Assembly: GCA_902729315.2 (NCBI GenBank)
Contig: LR746272.1
Span: forward strand, 4,533,037-4,597,036
From: Spirodela intermedia
Taxonomy: Eukaryota > Streptophyta > Magnoliopsida > Alismatales > Araceae
Reading direction: 5' to 3'
Length of the DNA stretch: 64,000 nt
Each line of letters starts with the position of its first letter. Position 1 is the stretch's first letter. This document shows, one piece after another, positions 62,578 through 64,000 of the stretch. A program made the translations under genes and the position numbers. The notes below the pieces were generated by a model, which was given only the letters and a program-made list of their open reading frames with translations, made no database searches and was not told where the DNA came from.

Positions 62578-64000
62578 CTAAGCTCCATCGCAAATCAACG
62601 TTGAATGTAGGCGCAGGTGTTTCAGAGTGTACTCCCCGTTCAGTCTCATCTTGTTCTCCTCCCACCAGACCCTCGCCTTCACCTCGCCGAACCTCTCGCA
62701 GCTGCGGGCAAATTCCTCACGTTAGACTCGCAAGGATTCTCTCTTCGGTGAATACTCCAAGGGGCGCGAGCTTTGACTCACCTGAACAGCACTCGCCGCA
62801 GCTCCTTGCCGCCGTCCGGCGAGCATCGGACGATCAGGAACACACCCGGCTGATCCTCCACTACCGACTCCACGAGCCGCCCGGGCACCACCACCCGCAT
62901 CTCCGGTCCCACCCCGGCGGCGCCGGAGGAGGTCGAGGAGGAGGAGGACGACGAGCCGGCGGAGAGGTATTCCGTGTAGCTTCCCGCCGCCCACGGGAAG
63001 CTGCCTTCCCTCGCGGATTTGCCCGGGCTCTATATAGAAGATTTCAGACGGGGCAGAGGGAGGAAATCCGAGGAAAACCATGTAAAACGGTGAAAACAGT
63101 AGGAGTAAAAAATAAAGCAGTCCCGCCCATTCCATATATGAACACGTTCCACGGCTGAGGCATGCCTCCCTAACAGTTGTTCTGCCCTCGTATCCCAAAT
63201 CTTCAAAGTTAAGTTGCACCACATTTTTTCTTACAACATAGTTTAACATACATATTTGGGCATGGTTCCTCCCTCTTAAACATCACGGTTGAATCTAAGA
63301 ACAGGACCCATAATACATTTTTAGCGGGATTACTTAGTTTGTATCATCATCATCATCATCATCATGGATGTTTCTACCCTCTTTGTTTCTTCGAATTTTA
63401 GTGAAATGTGATCGACGTGAGGGGGTGGTTTTACCTCTTGGTCGGGCTGCGAAGATGGAGGATGGACGCAGTAAAGATCCAGGACTTTGTCGCAGTTTTC
63501 GTTCCACCATCGGTGGGCTTCTGAGAAGTCGAACATGTCCTTCCTGTGGAGGGGAATCCAAGTCTCGGGGATGAGTTCAGCGTCAAAAAAGATGACTTGA
63601 CTTGTATAACAGCTACCAGTCGCCATCTACAATGTTTTCACACGTCATGGCGTACTTGGGCTCTCTCTCTCTTCCTCCCTCCCTCTCGCTCTCCATAATG
63701 TGTGTCCAAGTGAAGTGCACGCGACGAGTATGTGTGAGTGTCTGAACTACGTCGGGCTCTAAAGGAAGAAAGGTAACGGTAGAGAAAGTTGGTGCGGAAG
63801 GGGCGGGCGAGACGAACCTGAAGCGTATCTTCTCGATCCGGTTACCCCCTTGGGGTAGAGAAACTAAGGTTAGGAGGACCCCTCTGTCGACCTCCGCCAC
63901 CCACTCTTCGTCCTCTTCCTCTCCCCTCTCACTCTCTTGCACAACGCGACCTCCTTTTGCACCACCATCGCCCGTCATCATCTGCTTCTTCTTCTTCTCT
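62578..64000 (-). CDS. BREVIS RADIX-like protein, 3' part only
   Basis: The 5' end lies beyond the right edge. Visible exons, 5' to 3': 63818 to over 64000, 63435-63543, 62782-63029 and 62578-62701, joined in phase by GT-AG introns. They encode two BRX domains. The first reads EEWVAEVDRGVLLTLVSLPQ, then IEKIRFRKDMFDFSEAHRWW. The second reads SVVEDQPGVFLIVRCSPDGG, then ELRRVLFSCERFGEVKARVW and WEENKMRLNGEYTLKHLRLH. The order matches BRX family proteins: an upstream domain with a VSLPGGGN-type core and a terminal domain with ERFGEVKARVWWEENK. Family members are plasma-membrane and nuclear regulators of root growth, vascular development and auxin and cytokinin response. Two BRX domains argue against PRAF-type (FYVE-RCC1-BRX) proteins, which have one. 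The Ser-rich linker between the domains includes a run of seven Ser. Confidence 0.9.
63344..63365 (+). repeat. (ATC)n repeat in BRX-like intron
   Basis: About seven ATC units in the intron between the second and third visible BRX-like exons. Confidence 0.9.

Noticed and set aside
62520-63158. 212-codon + strand reading frame
   Set aside because: Antisense to BRX-like exons; the minus strand gives clean BRX domains.

Overview
The window is nuclear DNA of a flowering plant, shown by spliced plant-specific genes (SKU5-like, R2R3-MYB, BREVIS RADIX, CAT9), LTR-retrotransposon debris and long GA/CT microsatellites. Very GC-rich first exons beside AT-rich introns and intergenic DNA suggest a monocot. 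I cannot name the species. Gene models were built by reading exons by hand; all introns start GT and end AG except one GC-AG intron.

Left third (1-16.2 kb): essentially all transposon. Two LTR families dominate. Family A is about 1.64-1.77 kb and occurs as four solo LTRs here, plus a fifth at 40.7 kb. All five carry 5-bp target-site duplications, and one copy sits inside another. Family B is about 2.1-2.3 kb and occurs as two copies in opposite orientation (6.3-12.0 kb and 14.0-16.2 kb); the first is interrupted by two family A LTRs. Decayed Ty3/gypsy gag and protease fragments lie at 0.37-0.79 and 12.8-13.2 kb.

Genes, left to right: (1) a small two-exon gene on + for a putative plastid membrane protein (17.4-18.2 kb); (2) an eight-exon SKU5-similar multicopper-oxidase-like protein on - (19.0-23.5 kb); (3) a 14-exon RAD5/RAD16-class SNF2 ATPase with RING finger on - (26.5-39.2 kb), whose introns hold three short solo LTRs and whose DEAH box is split by a GC-AG intron; (4) a three-exon GAMYB-type R2R3-MYB on - (44.3-46.0 kb) with a miR159 site; (5) intronless STN1 on - (52.2-52.8 kb), head-to-head and 233 bp from (6) an eight-exon CAT9-type amino acid transporter on + (53.0-61.8 kb); (7) the 3' part of a BREVIS RADIX-like gene on - (62.6 kb to beyond the right edge).

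The genes are independent and share no pathway. RAD16-like and STN1 both act on DNA (repair, telomere ends), and MYB and BRX-like are developmental regulators. I found no CRISPR array, rRNA or tRNA gene, and no evidence of a novel multi-gene system. The most unusual material is the LTR structure on the left, the GC-AG intron inside the DEAH box, and the mirrored GA/CT tracts flanking an SKU5-like exon.
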